The translations under genes and the position numbers were made by a program. DNA of 64,000 nucleotides from Phycomyces blakesleeanus NRRL 1555(-) (Eukaryota; Mucoromycota; Mucoromycetes; Mucorales; Phycomycetaceae). Numbering within the stretch: the first letter of the stretch is position 1; each line of letters begins with the position of its first letter. This document shows positions 10,452 to 21,364 of the stretch, piece after piece. The notes under the pieces were generated by a model. That model was given only the letters and a program-made list of their open reading frames with translations, had not been told where the DNA came from and did not search any database. Where the stretch lies: the NCBI RefSeq assembly GCF_001638985.1, contig NW_017265155.1, positions 868,001-932,000 of the forward strand, in the 5' to 3' direction.

Positions 10452-13400
10452 ATGAATACTATCAATAAAGAATCAATTTTTATCGACGGAAATGAATATT
10501 ATCCCGTTCAACAAGACTTTCCCACTACACCAGTCAATGGCTATTCCAACATGACTGTGGCTATTTCTAAGATGCAGGAGTATGCACTTGCTAACAACTT
10601 CACTCTTGCAACTAAAGACCGTAAACCAACCCGGGTTTACTTAAAGTGTGCCAGGGGTGGTCACTATAGAAACACCCATAAACTTGAAGACTGCGATCGC
10701 GTAAAAATCCGCCCTAGTTCGAAAACCGGATGTCCTTACATGATAAAGCTATCTTACAAGAAAGGAATCAAAGGATATCTTCCCTTGAAAGCTTCTAGTG
10801 AAATGAAGAGCTATCACAATCATCCTCTTGATGACAAATGCTTGGAATCGACTCTGAAAGGCAGATTGTCGAGAGTTACTGCCGAAGACGCCAAGCAGAT
10901 ATCTAAACTTGTTGAGACAAAGGCCAAGACTCGTGAGATCCAAAGGGCTATCACAGACGAAAAAGACGATGGTCATAAGCTGTACGTTAGCGATATCAAC
11001 AATATCAAGGCTGCCTTTGCTCGAGTTTCTGCCCCTGTTGCCCAGAATGCGGGTACTGGACTTGTTAAGATGATGGAAGCAAAAGGTTACCAGGTGCATT
11101 ATGATGTAAACGGGGACAATTCGCTGGAGAGGGTGTTTTTTACCAATCAGAAGATGATGGAGAGAGCTCGTCGCTTCTCAGAAGTTATGGTGGTAGATGC
11201 TACATATTCTACCAATAACTTGTCAATGCCGCTGATTTGCGTGGAAGGTATCCACAACCTCGGAGGAGAAACCCTCAAATCGTTTCCCATTGCCTTTGCC
11301 TGGGTCTCTAACGAGCAGCAAGGCACATATCTTTGGTTCCTCCAGCAACTCAAGGCACTTGTTTTTGAAGACAAGGCTCTTAGCACAGTTTTTGTGACAG
11401 ACAAGTGTGCTGCACTTATGAACGCTCTTGATGTTGTGTTTCCGAACAACAGCAAGCTGCTTTGTTACTGGCACATGCTGAATAGTGTGGAAAAGACTTT
11501 TTCGGGAAAAGTTGGCTCGGTACAAAAAAAAGGAAGAGCTAACGGGATATATATCCAATATGATCCATAGCAAAAGTAAGAAGGAGTTTGACTGGGCGCT
11601 GAATAAGTTCAACGCTGTATCTGCTGGTTCCGAAGTAGAAAATGGCAATGTGAAAGCGCCAGTCTCGGCATATTTTCATGACAGGTGGATTACATGCCAA
11701 GAGAAGTGGGCAGGTTATCTTACTCAGAAGATAATGCATTTTGGATGCACAACATCTCAAAGAGTGGAAAGTGCCCATCAAGCCTTAAAGAGAGGTATAT
11801 CTGCAATAGCTTCTCTGGATCTCGCCTTTGAAAATATTTCAAGATATATCGAGAGGCTTGAGAGAGACTTCCGGAATGTGGAGATCAGGGAATCTACCAC
11901 GGTTGACCCTCTTGTTGGACGAAACAAGCTTTTGTCTAGACTGCTCATGAAGGTCTCAAAGCGAGCTTTACTGGTAATAGACCAAGAGGTTCGACTGAAA
12001 TGTGAAAGCAGTATTGTTTGTGAATGCATGAACAAGCTCCAGTATGGTCTACCTTGTCGCCATTCTTTGCCTGCTGGAAGGGATATCTATATTTCTGATA
12101 TCCCTGAAAGGTGGGTTATTGATCCTCGTAATGTAAAGCCAAGGGACAACACTTGTCGGGAAAACTTCCAGCTTGGGGAAAGACCAGAGGTGTGGATGGA
12201 GGAAGTAATTAAACTCGAGTCACTGTTTCGGTCCTGTGAGGGCAGCCAGCAAGTGGCTAACCTCCTGAATAAGATCAAGAAGGTCACTTCTGAATTCGAA
12301 GGCAAAACTGGGCACCCTTCGATTAACTTTCAAGCCCCAGAAAAAATTAAATATCCTGGCAGAAGAAAGGGTGGTGCACGTCCCAAATACCTTCCCAAAG
12401 ACTTTGGTCGGGCAAACTGGAGGAAGATCAGTGTTTCGTCTGGTCATGTAAGATAAAAAAAAATAACATAACAAAGTACTAATATGTATCTTGAAATACT
12501 AGGCTGGCCTTAAGGCAATGGTTAGACTGAGAGCTAAAATGAGGGAGGGAAAACCTGCAGCTACACAAAAAAACAAAAAACAAAACAAAAACAAACAAGA
12601 GCCTCTCGACCCAGGTAAGATGTGTTCTTATTTTACAATGTAATTGAATCTATGAGAAAGGATTCCCATCTTATACTTTCATGTTTTTTTAGTCGATGCT
12701 ACCAAAAACAAAATAAAACAAATAAAGCAAGAGCCTCTTGACCCTGGTAAGATGTGTTTTTATTTTACTTTAACTGAATTTATGTGGAAGGATGTCGTCT
12801 TACACGAATATGCTTTTTAGTCGATGCCACCAAAAATAAAACAACAAAAATAAAACAAGAGCCTCTCGACCCAGGTAATATGCTTTCTTATTTTACAGTG
12901 TAATTGAATCCATAAAGAGAACTATCGTCTTATACTTATATACTTTTTAGTCGATGCCCCCCAAAAAAATGGGTTCAAAAGACCCGCCACCGCCTTAGAA
13001 GATTACCAGTATGATAATCGCACCTCTGTTGGCAAGAGGGTCAAATTCCAGCCCGGTTTTCCTGTCTCTCATGAGATAATCGATGATGTCAAGGGTGGGT
13101 TTAGCCCTACTGCTGACGGATGGTGTGGTTTTCGGGTCCTTGCCCACTTGATCTACAAAGATCAAAATAAGTTTTCACTTGTAAAAAGGGATATGCTAGC
13201 CGCCTTGCCGAAATACAAAACATTGTACACAAATACCTTCGGTACTGACACAAGCCAACTAGAAAAAATCATTCAACATGGCTCTCAACTCGATTATAGC
13301 AACACCAGCAACACCAACACCAACACCAACACCAACTTCATCCCAGTATGTTCAGATGCCAGTATGTGGTTTAACACACCCGACTGTGCTCAACTAGCTG

Positions 13401-13749
13401 CGGACACATATACACGACCAGTCTGCGTCTACTCAGACAACCCCAACACCCCCTCAACAACCTTTCTCCCATTCGCCCTTCCCAACAACAAAACCAAACA
13501 ACGACAACCTCTGATTTTTAATCATGTTAACAGTAATCACTGGACAACAGTTGACCTTTCCCGTAATATCTCTAGAAAATGGCCAACCGTTCCTGAATTA
13601 TTTTTTTAGGTTGTGCCAGAAATAAGATTGATGATAACTTTGATACTTACTGGAATAAGTTCAAAGAATTTAACAAGCATGATCGCCGAAATGCCATGCT
13701 CTCTCTCCATTCTGATCTAGATCAACCAATTGATCTTACTCCAAAATAA
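10452..13749 (+). CDS. MULE transposase with C-terminal OTU-like cysteine protease (one frameshift)
   Basis: Exons: 10452-12447 (with a +1 frameshift near the A8 run at 11524-11531), 12503-12614, 12693-12746, 12821-12874, 12951-13562 and 13610-13749, about 988 aa if the shift is ignored. The N-terminus has a FAR1/WRKY-GCM1-like zinc region (CARGGHYRN, TGCPYMIKL, SYHNHPL). The MULE catalytic core shows VVDATYSTN, VFVTDKCAALMNAL and TSQRVESAHQALK as likely D, D and E. A SWIM finger follows (CECMNKLQYGLPCRH). After four short Lys/Gln-rich repeats ending QEPLDP, the last exons carry an OTU-type protease: catalytic Cys in DGWCGFRVLAHL and His in NSNHWTTVDL. OTU and Ulp1 proteases are known passengers of MULEs. 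The frameshift may be real inactivation or a homopolymer sequencing error. Confidence 0.85.
12590..12960 (+). repeat. Tandemly duplicated exon-intron unit inside the MULE gene
   Basis: Two 54-nt exons (12693-12746 and 12821-12874) and the end of the preceding exon each encode a variant of K-rich sequence ending IKQEPLDP. Each is followed by a near-copy intron (12615-12692, 12747-12820, 12875-12950) beginning GTAAKATG and ending TTTTTAG. The unit is 128-132 bp. All introns are phase 1 and symmetrical, so copies can be added or lost without breaking the frame. Confidence 0.85.
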
Positions 13750-15228
13750 TTTCTTTTCGATATTCTTTTCTATTTTATTACTCTTTTAATTATACTTTAT
13801 TACCTATATTTTATTAGCTAGACAATCTTTTTTAAATCTTTATAAATCTTATCAATTTGTTTCTTTGCGTCAACATAAGCTATCTATCACTTGTGGGTCA
13901 AATGACTCTCCGCTCTGTTTTTTCCTAGAGATCATTCGTGGGAAGTACTTTACCCTTCGAGTTACACTTATAACCAGCGAATTAAAAATCATAAATATCG
14001 GATGGTGTTACACAGATCGAGCCAAACTATCTTCGAATATGTTATATTATGCATTTGCATCTATTTATTTTATCAATTCAAGTCTTGGCTCTCTATAACT
14101 TTGGATCCAAGTAGTGTATAGCTATATGTATGTGTTCTAGGATTTTTAGTTGAATTGAAAGGGTCGATCATGAGAAAACTAACGTAATATCTCAAAAATT
14201 TGGTTTTTTTCAATAAAATAAAATATTGTATTTGCTTGTAGAATCACTTTTTTCTCATTTGTTTTCTATGAAACTTTTACTGGATTCATATGTTATCTGA
14301 ATATATGTAATTAAAAACTTTTTTTGGTCTTATATGAATATTTTTCATTTTTTGTATTTTTGATAAAATATCTCATGTACATGTTGCAAGGAAATGATAG
14401 AAAGAGTTTTTACAGAAGAAATAAAAATAAAAAATAAAAAATAAAAACATGAATTTTGTAAAAATATATTAGCTTTACTGCTATGCAAACTTTCTTAGGC
14501 ATAAAAGGCTTCATTACCTTTATATCTATTACGAAAGTTTTTGAAAAAAATGCAAATTATATGGATTATAATCTTTTCCACTTAAATCACATAAAATGAA
14601 AATATATGATTTATGTCTCAAGTTAAATCGTGAAAAAATGACTCATCAGCAACAGCAGGTATATGATTTGTTGACGGAAACCAAATAGATCTTGTGTTTT
14701 TACAGAAATAGGTGTGGTCACAATTTTTATTTATTTATTTTATATTGTGCGTTTATTGCATGAGAACTACAATAAAAAAGACATTGCATTGAATATGAAC
14801 TCTAAAATGTAAAGTAAAATTCTAGAAACCTCTATAATTATACTTATAGAAGCTTTACTTTCAATAAGTAAAATATTGCATCAACAGTTTTCTTGAACAC
14901 AATTATTCTATCGCCACATTTAGGACACGACATTTTGCCTCTCGAGCACGACGTTTACAAATTGTATATTTTGTATATACTGCATAAAAAAAATAGAAAT
15001 TTTAATATGGTTACTACTTAAGTACACCTAGAAATTCCGTTATATTAAATGAAGATGTACTTTATTCATGAATTAAATTATTTATATTTTGATAGATTGA
15101 TTTTACTCATATAAACTACTTTGGGTGGTTAGGGACCAGATAAAATTGCTGGATGCCGGACAACAAGTCACTTTTTATGAGGCCGGTAAATGGTGAAAGG
15201 CGGAAATTCAATAAACGTAGTGCTCCAG
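13750..15228. other. 3' non-coding part of the MULE element
   Basis: AT-rich sequence between the transposase stop and the right terminal repeat. It has no frame with recognisable protein character, apart from a diverged left-type terminal repeat at 14925-14957, oriented like the left end. Confidence 0.5.
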
Positions 15229-15273
15229 AGAAACGTCGTGCCCGAGAGGAAAAGTGTCTGGCCCGAATAATTA

Positions 15274-15769
15274 GCGATACTAAAAGCCAGTTTTTGCTTG
15301 TGCAGCATAAAAAAGAGAAACAGTTTGAAGAACTGAGATTTCAGTGTAGGTGATAATCATAACCTTGGTTGATATCTCTCTATTTACGTCCATGTATTCA
15401 ATCGTCGTATAAAGCAGCTATCCGATTATAACAAATATTCCAACATATGAGGTGTCATCCACCTTGTGTGCGCCTTCAAGTTGGTCCATCATATCGGTTG
15501 TCATCCAACGTGCATCTTTTGATTTGGGTCTGATTTGGTATTTACAACATAATCCTCTTAATGATAGTAATCTCTTTGGCTTCATGGTAAGAGGCACTCA
15601 GTCCATTCTTATAGTTATTGTTGTAACCAATAAATAAAGAGTTATTTAAGATGAAATTATTTGTTTTCTTTGCTTTTTGGGGGCCAAGTATTTGGAGAAA
15701 GACTGCAAGGTAAGGACTGTTGTCGTACTCTCTAATAGCAACCCCCCTTGCCTTTGTACCTTTGACTAG
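15274..15769. other. Spacer, no gene seen
   Basis: Sequence between the MULE right end and the small minus-strand gene. Short frames only; nothing recognisable. Confidence 0.4.
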
Positions 15770-16039
15770 TTAGTCTCTTAACCAGATAACTTTTAAATGG
15801 TGATTGTCAAACGATGTCTTCTTATTACCAACATTCTCATATTTCTTGTACTCTGACGTGTATGCTTCTTTCAAAAGTAGTATATTTGATGGTTTTATCT
15901 CGGTTAGATTTTGAGACCTATTCTCCTCAGGTGCTGTATATCCAGGGTTGATATCTTGCTCGATTGGTGATGCATAACATTTTGGTATAAAGGCCACTAC
16001 TGAAACGCATTGTATAAACTGTAATTTTTGAAGCAACAT
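15770..16039 (-). CDS. Small putative secreted protein, N-terminal sibling of the 41.7-kb membrane protein
   Basis: An 89-aa frame starting at ATG 16039 has a short hydrophobic leader (MLLQKLQFIQCVSVVAFI) suggestive of a signal peptide, then KCYASPIEQD. Aligned without gaps from the first Met, 11 of the first 28 residues match the start of the protein at 41658 (shared L3, I9, C11, V15, F17, C21, A23, P25, E27, Q28), and several others are conservative. The rest (to IWLRD) is polar and unrelated as far as I can see. It may be a truncated paralogue rather than a working gene; no transcript evidence can be inferred. Confidence 0.4.
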   Translation of the reverse strand: MLLQKLQFIQCVSVVAFIPKCYASPIEQDINPGYTAPEENRSQNLTEIKPSNILLLKEAYTSEYKKYENVGNKKTSFDNHHLKVIWLRD

Positions 16040-19000
16040 TATCGAAGCATATATGACCACAGAAGAAGAGAGAAAAGACGAGAAGAAAATAGAAAAAAAA
16101 ACTATTTGTCGGTTACACGAGCTCTTTCCTTCCCACACACACACACACACACAGAAACCTTCAAAGTAATAGTAATAAACAGTGATATATATACTATAGC
16201 AAAAAAAAACCTAAAGATGCCTTTAAGGAATTTAGAGAATAAATAGTAGAGTTGAATACATATCTAAAGTACGTACAGTATTATTCGGTAGATAACAAAA
16301 TCGTAAATATAATTATGAGACGGTATACTTGTTCTTTATTTTGTCTTATATTGAAGTAAGAATTTCTTTTTAAAAAAAATCAATAGGTATTATATATCAT
16401 ATAAGCTATACATAAAATAAAGCTCTTTGGACCTATAAAAAGCCAAAGACGTTATTAGCTATTTATTGAAAATCTTAAGAGTAACTGTGGTTCGATTAAA
16501 GTCTTCAATGATTGATTAATATGCTCCGAAATATCACAAGATGTATGTATCTTTTTCTTGTGTATATTACAATAGATATATTGTGTAATGCGATAATGGA
16601 TTTAAATTTTGTTCGTCTACACATATAGACAAAAGATCTATAATAGTGGCTATTAGGGAATAATATATATATTATACATATTATACAATATAAGAGCAGG
16701 CTATAATATTGGTCGTGCTATTATATACATATGACATTGATATTGTATTGAAAAAGGCAAAAGTAAAGCAAAAAGAGAAAATGCACACTTTTCACAAGGA
16801 CTGAATACAAGTTTTGGAAATGGATCTGGCGAGGTGTGCTCGCTTGGTAAAATCTTCGTTGCACGAATGGGTATTTGATAGAGACTTGGCAAGGCTTCAA
16901 GGATAATTTAACTACAAATGGGTTTAAAGAGTAACATATAATCATAAATTTTGAGCAGCTTGCTGTACTGAGATCATATTTCTTTAAACAAATGATTATC
17001 GCTATTATACTTTGAAGAATTGTTTGTCAAAAAGGATCATTTTGATCCAAATGATAAATTAAAAGCAAAAAATCAGCTGTAACTCCAAATTGGCCAAGTA
17101 AGTAGTTTTTTATAGCCAAGTAACCTGGTAGAACGCATCAAGATCCATTATGTCAAAGTCGTTTCATATTAATTGCTCAAATATTGATTACATTATCCCA
17201 TTTTTTCACTCTAAAAAACTATTTAATAATATATATTTAGATATTTACACCACATAACGATGTTTGATCCAAAAGTTCCCTCAAAACATACACCTAAAAA
17301 AATCGAAAATTTGTTCTTTTTTCTACTAAGTAAAGTTGTTTAACGAATTGATCTATGATGTTCAGTGCTTATCTTACCAACAACGGCCAAATATTCACGG
17401 AGATATCGAGAGATTAAAAAACGACAATATCGATATTTACACCATATAAAGATGTCGCTTAAATGTCCGCCATTAAAAGGGCGTGTCCCAAAAATTAGCA
17501 TGGAACCAACTCAAAAAATAATATAAGAAAAAAAAACCTGAATTATAAATACCACACTTACTGCTTCTAGGTAAAGATTGAAGAATATATAATGTCAAAA
17601 GGGTCCACAGAAGGTTTTAGTATGGGTTTTCTCAAATAACTGAGAATATTGTGCTCTTTAGGATTATTGCCGCTATAGATATCAAAATTGTCATAGCAAA
17701 AAACACATCTTCAGCCCGGTTGATTTTTTCTAACAAATAAAACATATTACTGTGCAGATAATGTTTTGTTGTATTGTTTTTTTTTTAAAAAAAAAGAAAA
17801 ACTTATAGGAGAGCTATTTATGATTGTAGAATAGAAAGTCGTGTTTTCAGTCTTGCTCACATTAATGATTTTACTGATTTAAGAAAGTCACTCGGCCTGA
17901 TCTACTTTATATTCTTGGTAAATATTCATTTGGGTGCACTGTTCTTTACCGTTATGAACAGCTTAAGTCTCATATATTTTTTGACCGTGTGACTTAAAAG
18001 TATAGTAATTTACTAAGCTAACTCTCATGGGCTGTGTTTCATCATTTCGATATACAGGTACCAGATTATAAATACACTCCGTTCCTTTTCTTTAAAGATA
18101 ATTTGATTTTATTCATGGCGCCAAGGTCGGAGGTTAGACGATGTTAATAAACATAATCATTTATTGAAATGCATTTGAAAGACTGCGCCTATTTATTAAA
18201 GAGTACCTGGACTCGCCGCAGTGAGGAAATATTTCCAAGTTATAGAGCCACATGAGTAATGAGATCGGTGTATTTATATCAGTAAATATTTATATTAACT
18301 GTCATTTATGGTCTTACCCCTCTATAATTTACTAGCAGAAAATCACACTTTTTGTGTTTCATTACCATGCCAATCAGTTTCTCAGAAACAACAAGAGAAA
18401 TATAACACATACTAGTATGAGGGATTATCTCCCTAAGCTTTATATAGGAGTTATGTTCATTTAAGATAGGTAGTCCAAACCTTGGATTATTATTATTATT
18501 TTGGCTAAAAATATTATCAAAATATAATTGAATAATACGAGTTTGATCAACACCATGACGTCTTTGGTGTATCTGTTACAAAATAAGTGGAGTAATAAAG
18601 TATGCGGACGCTAAGCAAGCGACAATATACTAAATCTATTTGTAATTTATTGGTGTGTTACTCTAGGTTTCTACAATTCATGATATGAGCCACTAAAATA
18701 AGATCCTTTTTCCTTTCGAGAATAGCTTAGTGCCTGGAAGGCTAGATCAAGAGAGAGAAAATAGAGAAAGAAAGAAGGAAAAAGAGAGAAAATAAGTAAG
18801 CCTCAAAAAAAAAGACCACATCTTGACTTTGAATAGATATTCACGCTTGTGGTACAGTTTATTAATATATTTGTATTTAATTTCAAGTTACTTACAAAGT
18901 CGATCCTAGTCAAAGGTGCTGGTTATTGATTGCATTTGCCTCTATAAACCCTTTATATATTGGCCCAATAGATAGATATATATTTATATATATACAGTTC

Positions 19001-19366
19001 ATGCTTTGATCATTTGATTGATTGTGAACAAATAGGCCGAGTTGGAAAGATTCAAAGCCCCATTCATCACATTTGATACAGCATGCCAAGCCAAGCCTTT
19101 AAGAAGATGGAGAAGTAGAAGATATGCCTTATCCAAGAATATTTTTGCCCCAGTGTTCCACCCCAAATTCACCACCTTCCTATCAGCCTTTAGTGTTCGT
19201 TTTTATTTTTATTTTTATTTTTATTTTTACTTTTTATTATTATTTTTTTTTTAAAAAAAAAAGTAATAATAAAACTTGCCTGAATATCAAACTTGTAAAC
19301 CAAATAAAATCAAATTCAACCAACAGTCTCACTCTTTCTTCTTCTTGCTGCAACTTTTACGCTAAC
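16040..19366. other. Long AT-rich intergenic region, no supported gene
   Basis: About 3.3 kb with no frame above background. It has CA repeats (16134-16152), poly-A/T runs, a purine-rich block (18745-18805), and a (ttttta)n run just before the rhomboid gene (19199-19250). It may hold decayed repeats that cannot be recognised by eye. Confidence 0.45.
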
Positions 19367-21182
19367 ATGGACAAAGACGAGATTTCAGACCACTCGAAAT
19401 TTAGTGCGGGAAGACTACATTCACCTCCTCCAATGCATCATCACCAAGACCCATTCGATGCAATCGGTGCAACAACCACAGTCCCTTTAGACGATTCTCT
19501 GTCCCCTCATGTCCAGTTTGCTGCTCGTTCCCCTTCTATTATACCTACACCAATATATGACGAGTCCTCATTTGCTGATCCCTCATCTCCAATGCCCATA
19601 TTAGCACCCCCGATTCCAATGCACGCCATGTCATCTCAGGGCATCAATACACCACCAGCAACTTCAGCTGGCTCTCGTAACTTTGCTACAGATACATTTC
19701 AACCTGCGCCCAGGGCTATCCCTCCACAATCATCGGGCGAAAAAACCGCTCAAGAAGATTATGGACCACGTTTCGCAGACGAAGACGAAGGAAGAGCTCA
19801 ATATGAGCTGGGGAGCACTGCTCCCGCTATCCATCAACGGGGTCCCGGAGGATCGAGTAACTTTATGCGACTCGACTCAGATACGATTGAACAGCGTGGA
19901 CAGTACGCACCGGTTGGGGGACGTACATCGAGAGGGGACACTACCTTTCCGGGATTTACACAGCCCTATGGGGCCAACCGAGGGTTATTAATGCGTGCAT
20001 TACTGGGACCTGTCAGTAGACCTTGGTTTAGTTGGATAACAGGTGTCGTGATGCTGTGTGTCATGATCTACGAATTTGTCAGAAATCAACAATTGACCGG
20101 ATATTTAATCGAAACCAGTCCTTTCAACCCGATGGTGGGACCCAGTTTTACGGTAAGCAAGATATCTTGTACAAATCGACATGTTACTAACGAACGAGCC
20201 ACGATGTTCTTCCACAGGTTCTTGTAAACGTTGGAGCTAAATTCACACCGTGCATGCGATCATTACCGGAATACAGTCTGTCAAGTACATTTGCGAGCTG
20301 TTTTAGACCAGATGCAACATGTACCCTCGAAACAGCATGTGGGTTTGGAGGATTTGGAGGAGAAACACCCAATCAAACCTTTCGTTTCTTTACCCCCATC
20401 TTCCTACATGCTGGTGTCATACATTATCTTATTAATATGCTCACTCATCTCAGACTTGGAGCTGATCTTGAGCGTGCACTTGGAATTCCTCGCTATGCTG
20501 CCTTGTACTTTGCTTCAGGTATCTGGGGCGTTGTTCTGAGTTCAATGTTGGCACCGAGCACTTCTGGTATGTTGCACTTTATTATATTCTTTATTTTACT
20601 AATATATCTATATATTTATTAGCTTCCATGGGATGTTCAGGAGCACTATTTGGTCTAATTGGTTATATGTTTATCGATGTTATTGTCAACTGGAAGAACA
20701 TAAAGTCGCCTGTGCGCGAATTGATGAGTTTATTGATTTCAACAATCATTTCCCTTGTCCTTGGTTTATTACCTGGACTTGACAACTTTGCACACATGGG
20801 TAAGTACCAATTAAAACATCCTGAGGGAGATTTTATTTCAAAGAAAGAAAGAAAAAAAAACTAAATTTTGGTTAAAGGTGGATTTGCGGTGGGTATTGTG
20901 ATGGGTGTATTGATTTCACCCATGCGAACCAATGCCAGCAAGAGTTTCCGGATCGGTACCTGGATTGCCCGCGTTGTTGCCTTTGTTTTGCTGATAATTA
21001 TGTTCGTTGTTACTATTAAAGCCTTTTATTCTTCCGAGGACCCAAGCAAGGTAATTAATACACACCCACAAATCAGAAAAAAAAAGCTTGAGCCACTTAG
21101 AATCTAATTCCTTGTCTGATAGATTTGCCCCAATTGTAAATATCTTTCTTGCTTGCCTGTCAGCAACTGGTGTGATTTGTAA
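19367..21182 (+). CDS. Rhomboid family intramembrane serine protease
   Basis: Five exons: 19367-20152, 20218-20566, 20623-20799, 20878-21050 and 21123-21182; phases agree, giving 514 aa. The first 210 residues are a cytosolic Pro/Ser-rich disordered tail. The first membrane span (FSWITGVVMLCVMIYEFV) is followed by the NPMVGPSFTVLVNVGAKFTP segment typical of eukaryotic secretase-type rhomboids, a Cys-containing loop, HAGVIHYLINML, then the nucleophile motif MGCSGALFGLIGY, and the catalytic His in NFAHMGGFAVG. Both members of the Ser-His dyad are present, so it is predicted active, cutting membrane proteins in the secretory pathway. The C-terminus has a short Cys-rich end (CPNCKYLSC). I chose the start at MDKDEISD because the upstream frame runs through a simple T-rich repeat. 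Confidence 0.93.
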
Positions 21183-21364
21183 AAAAAAATTATATGTATA
21201 TATATATGTATAATGGTAAAAAAGCTGCATTTCCTATATATTACAGCTTGAGAATTATTTTTTTTATAAAAAAAAAAGAGATATTATATTACAAGTGCCA
21301 TTGCTTCTTCTTGAAAAAAAAAAGCAAAGAAAGACTGAGATGAAGATGATGTCGTTCTGTAGTT

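Larger units (their letters stand above)
10103..15273. mobile_element. Mutator-like (MULE) transposon with TIRs
   Basis: The left end (about 10103-10146) and right end (about 15229-15273) are inverted repeats of roughly 43 bp with only about three differences; the shared core is cttttcctctcgggcacgac. They enclose a MULE transposase gene at 10452-13749, so this is a coherent element of about 5.2 kb. A third, more diverged copy of the left-type end sits at 14925-14957. I could not see a clean 9-bp target duplication, perhaps because of small indels at the ends. The 3' part (13750-15228) is AT-rich without a second recognisable gene. Confidence 0.8.

Noticed and set aside
12590..12960. Spaced repeats at 12.6-12.96 kb as a CRISPR array
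   Set aside because: The spacers are themselves similar and have GT-AG ends, so the pattern is repeated exons and introns.
15153..15353. 66-aa basic frame at the MULE right end
   Set aside because: It is the translation of the terminal inverted repeat itself.
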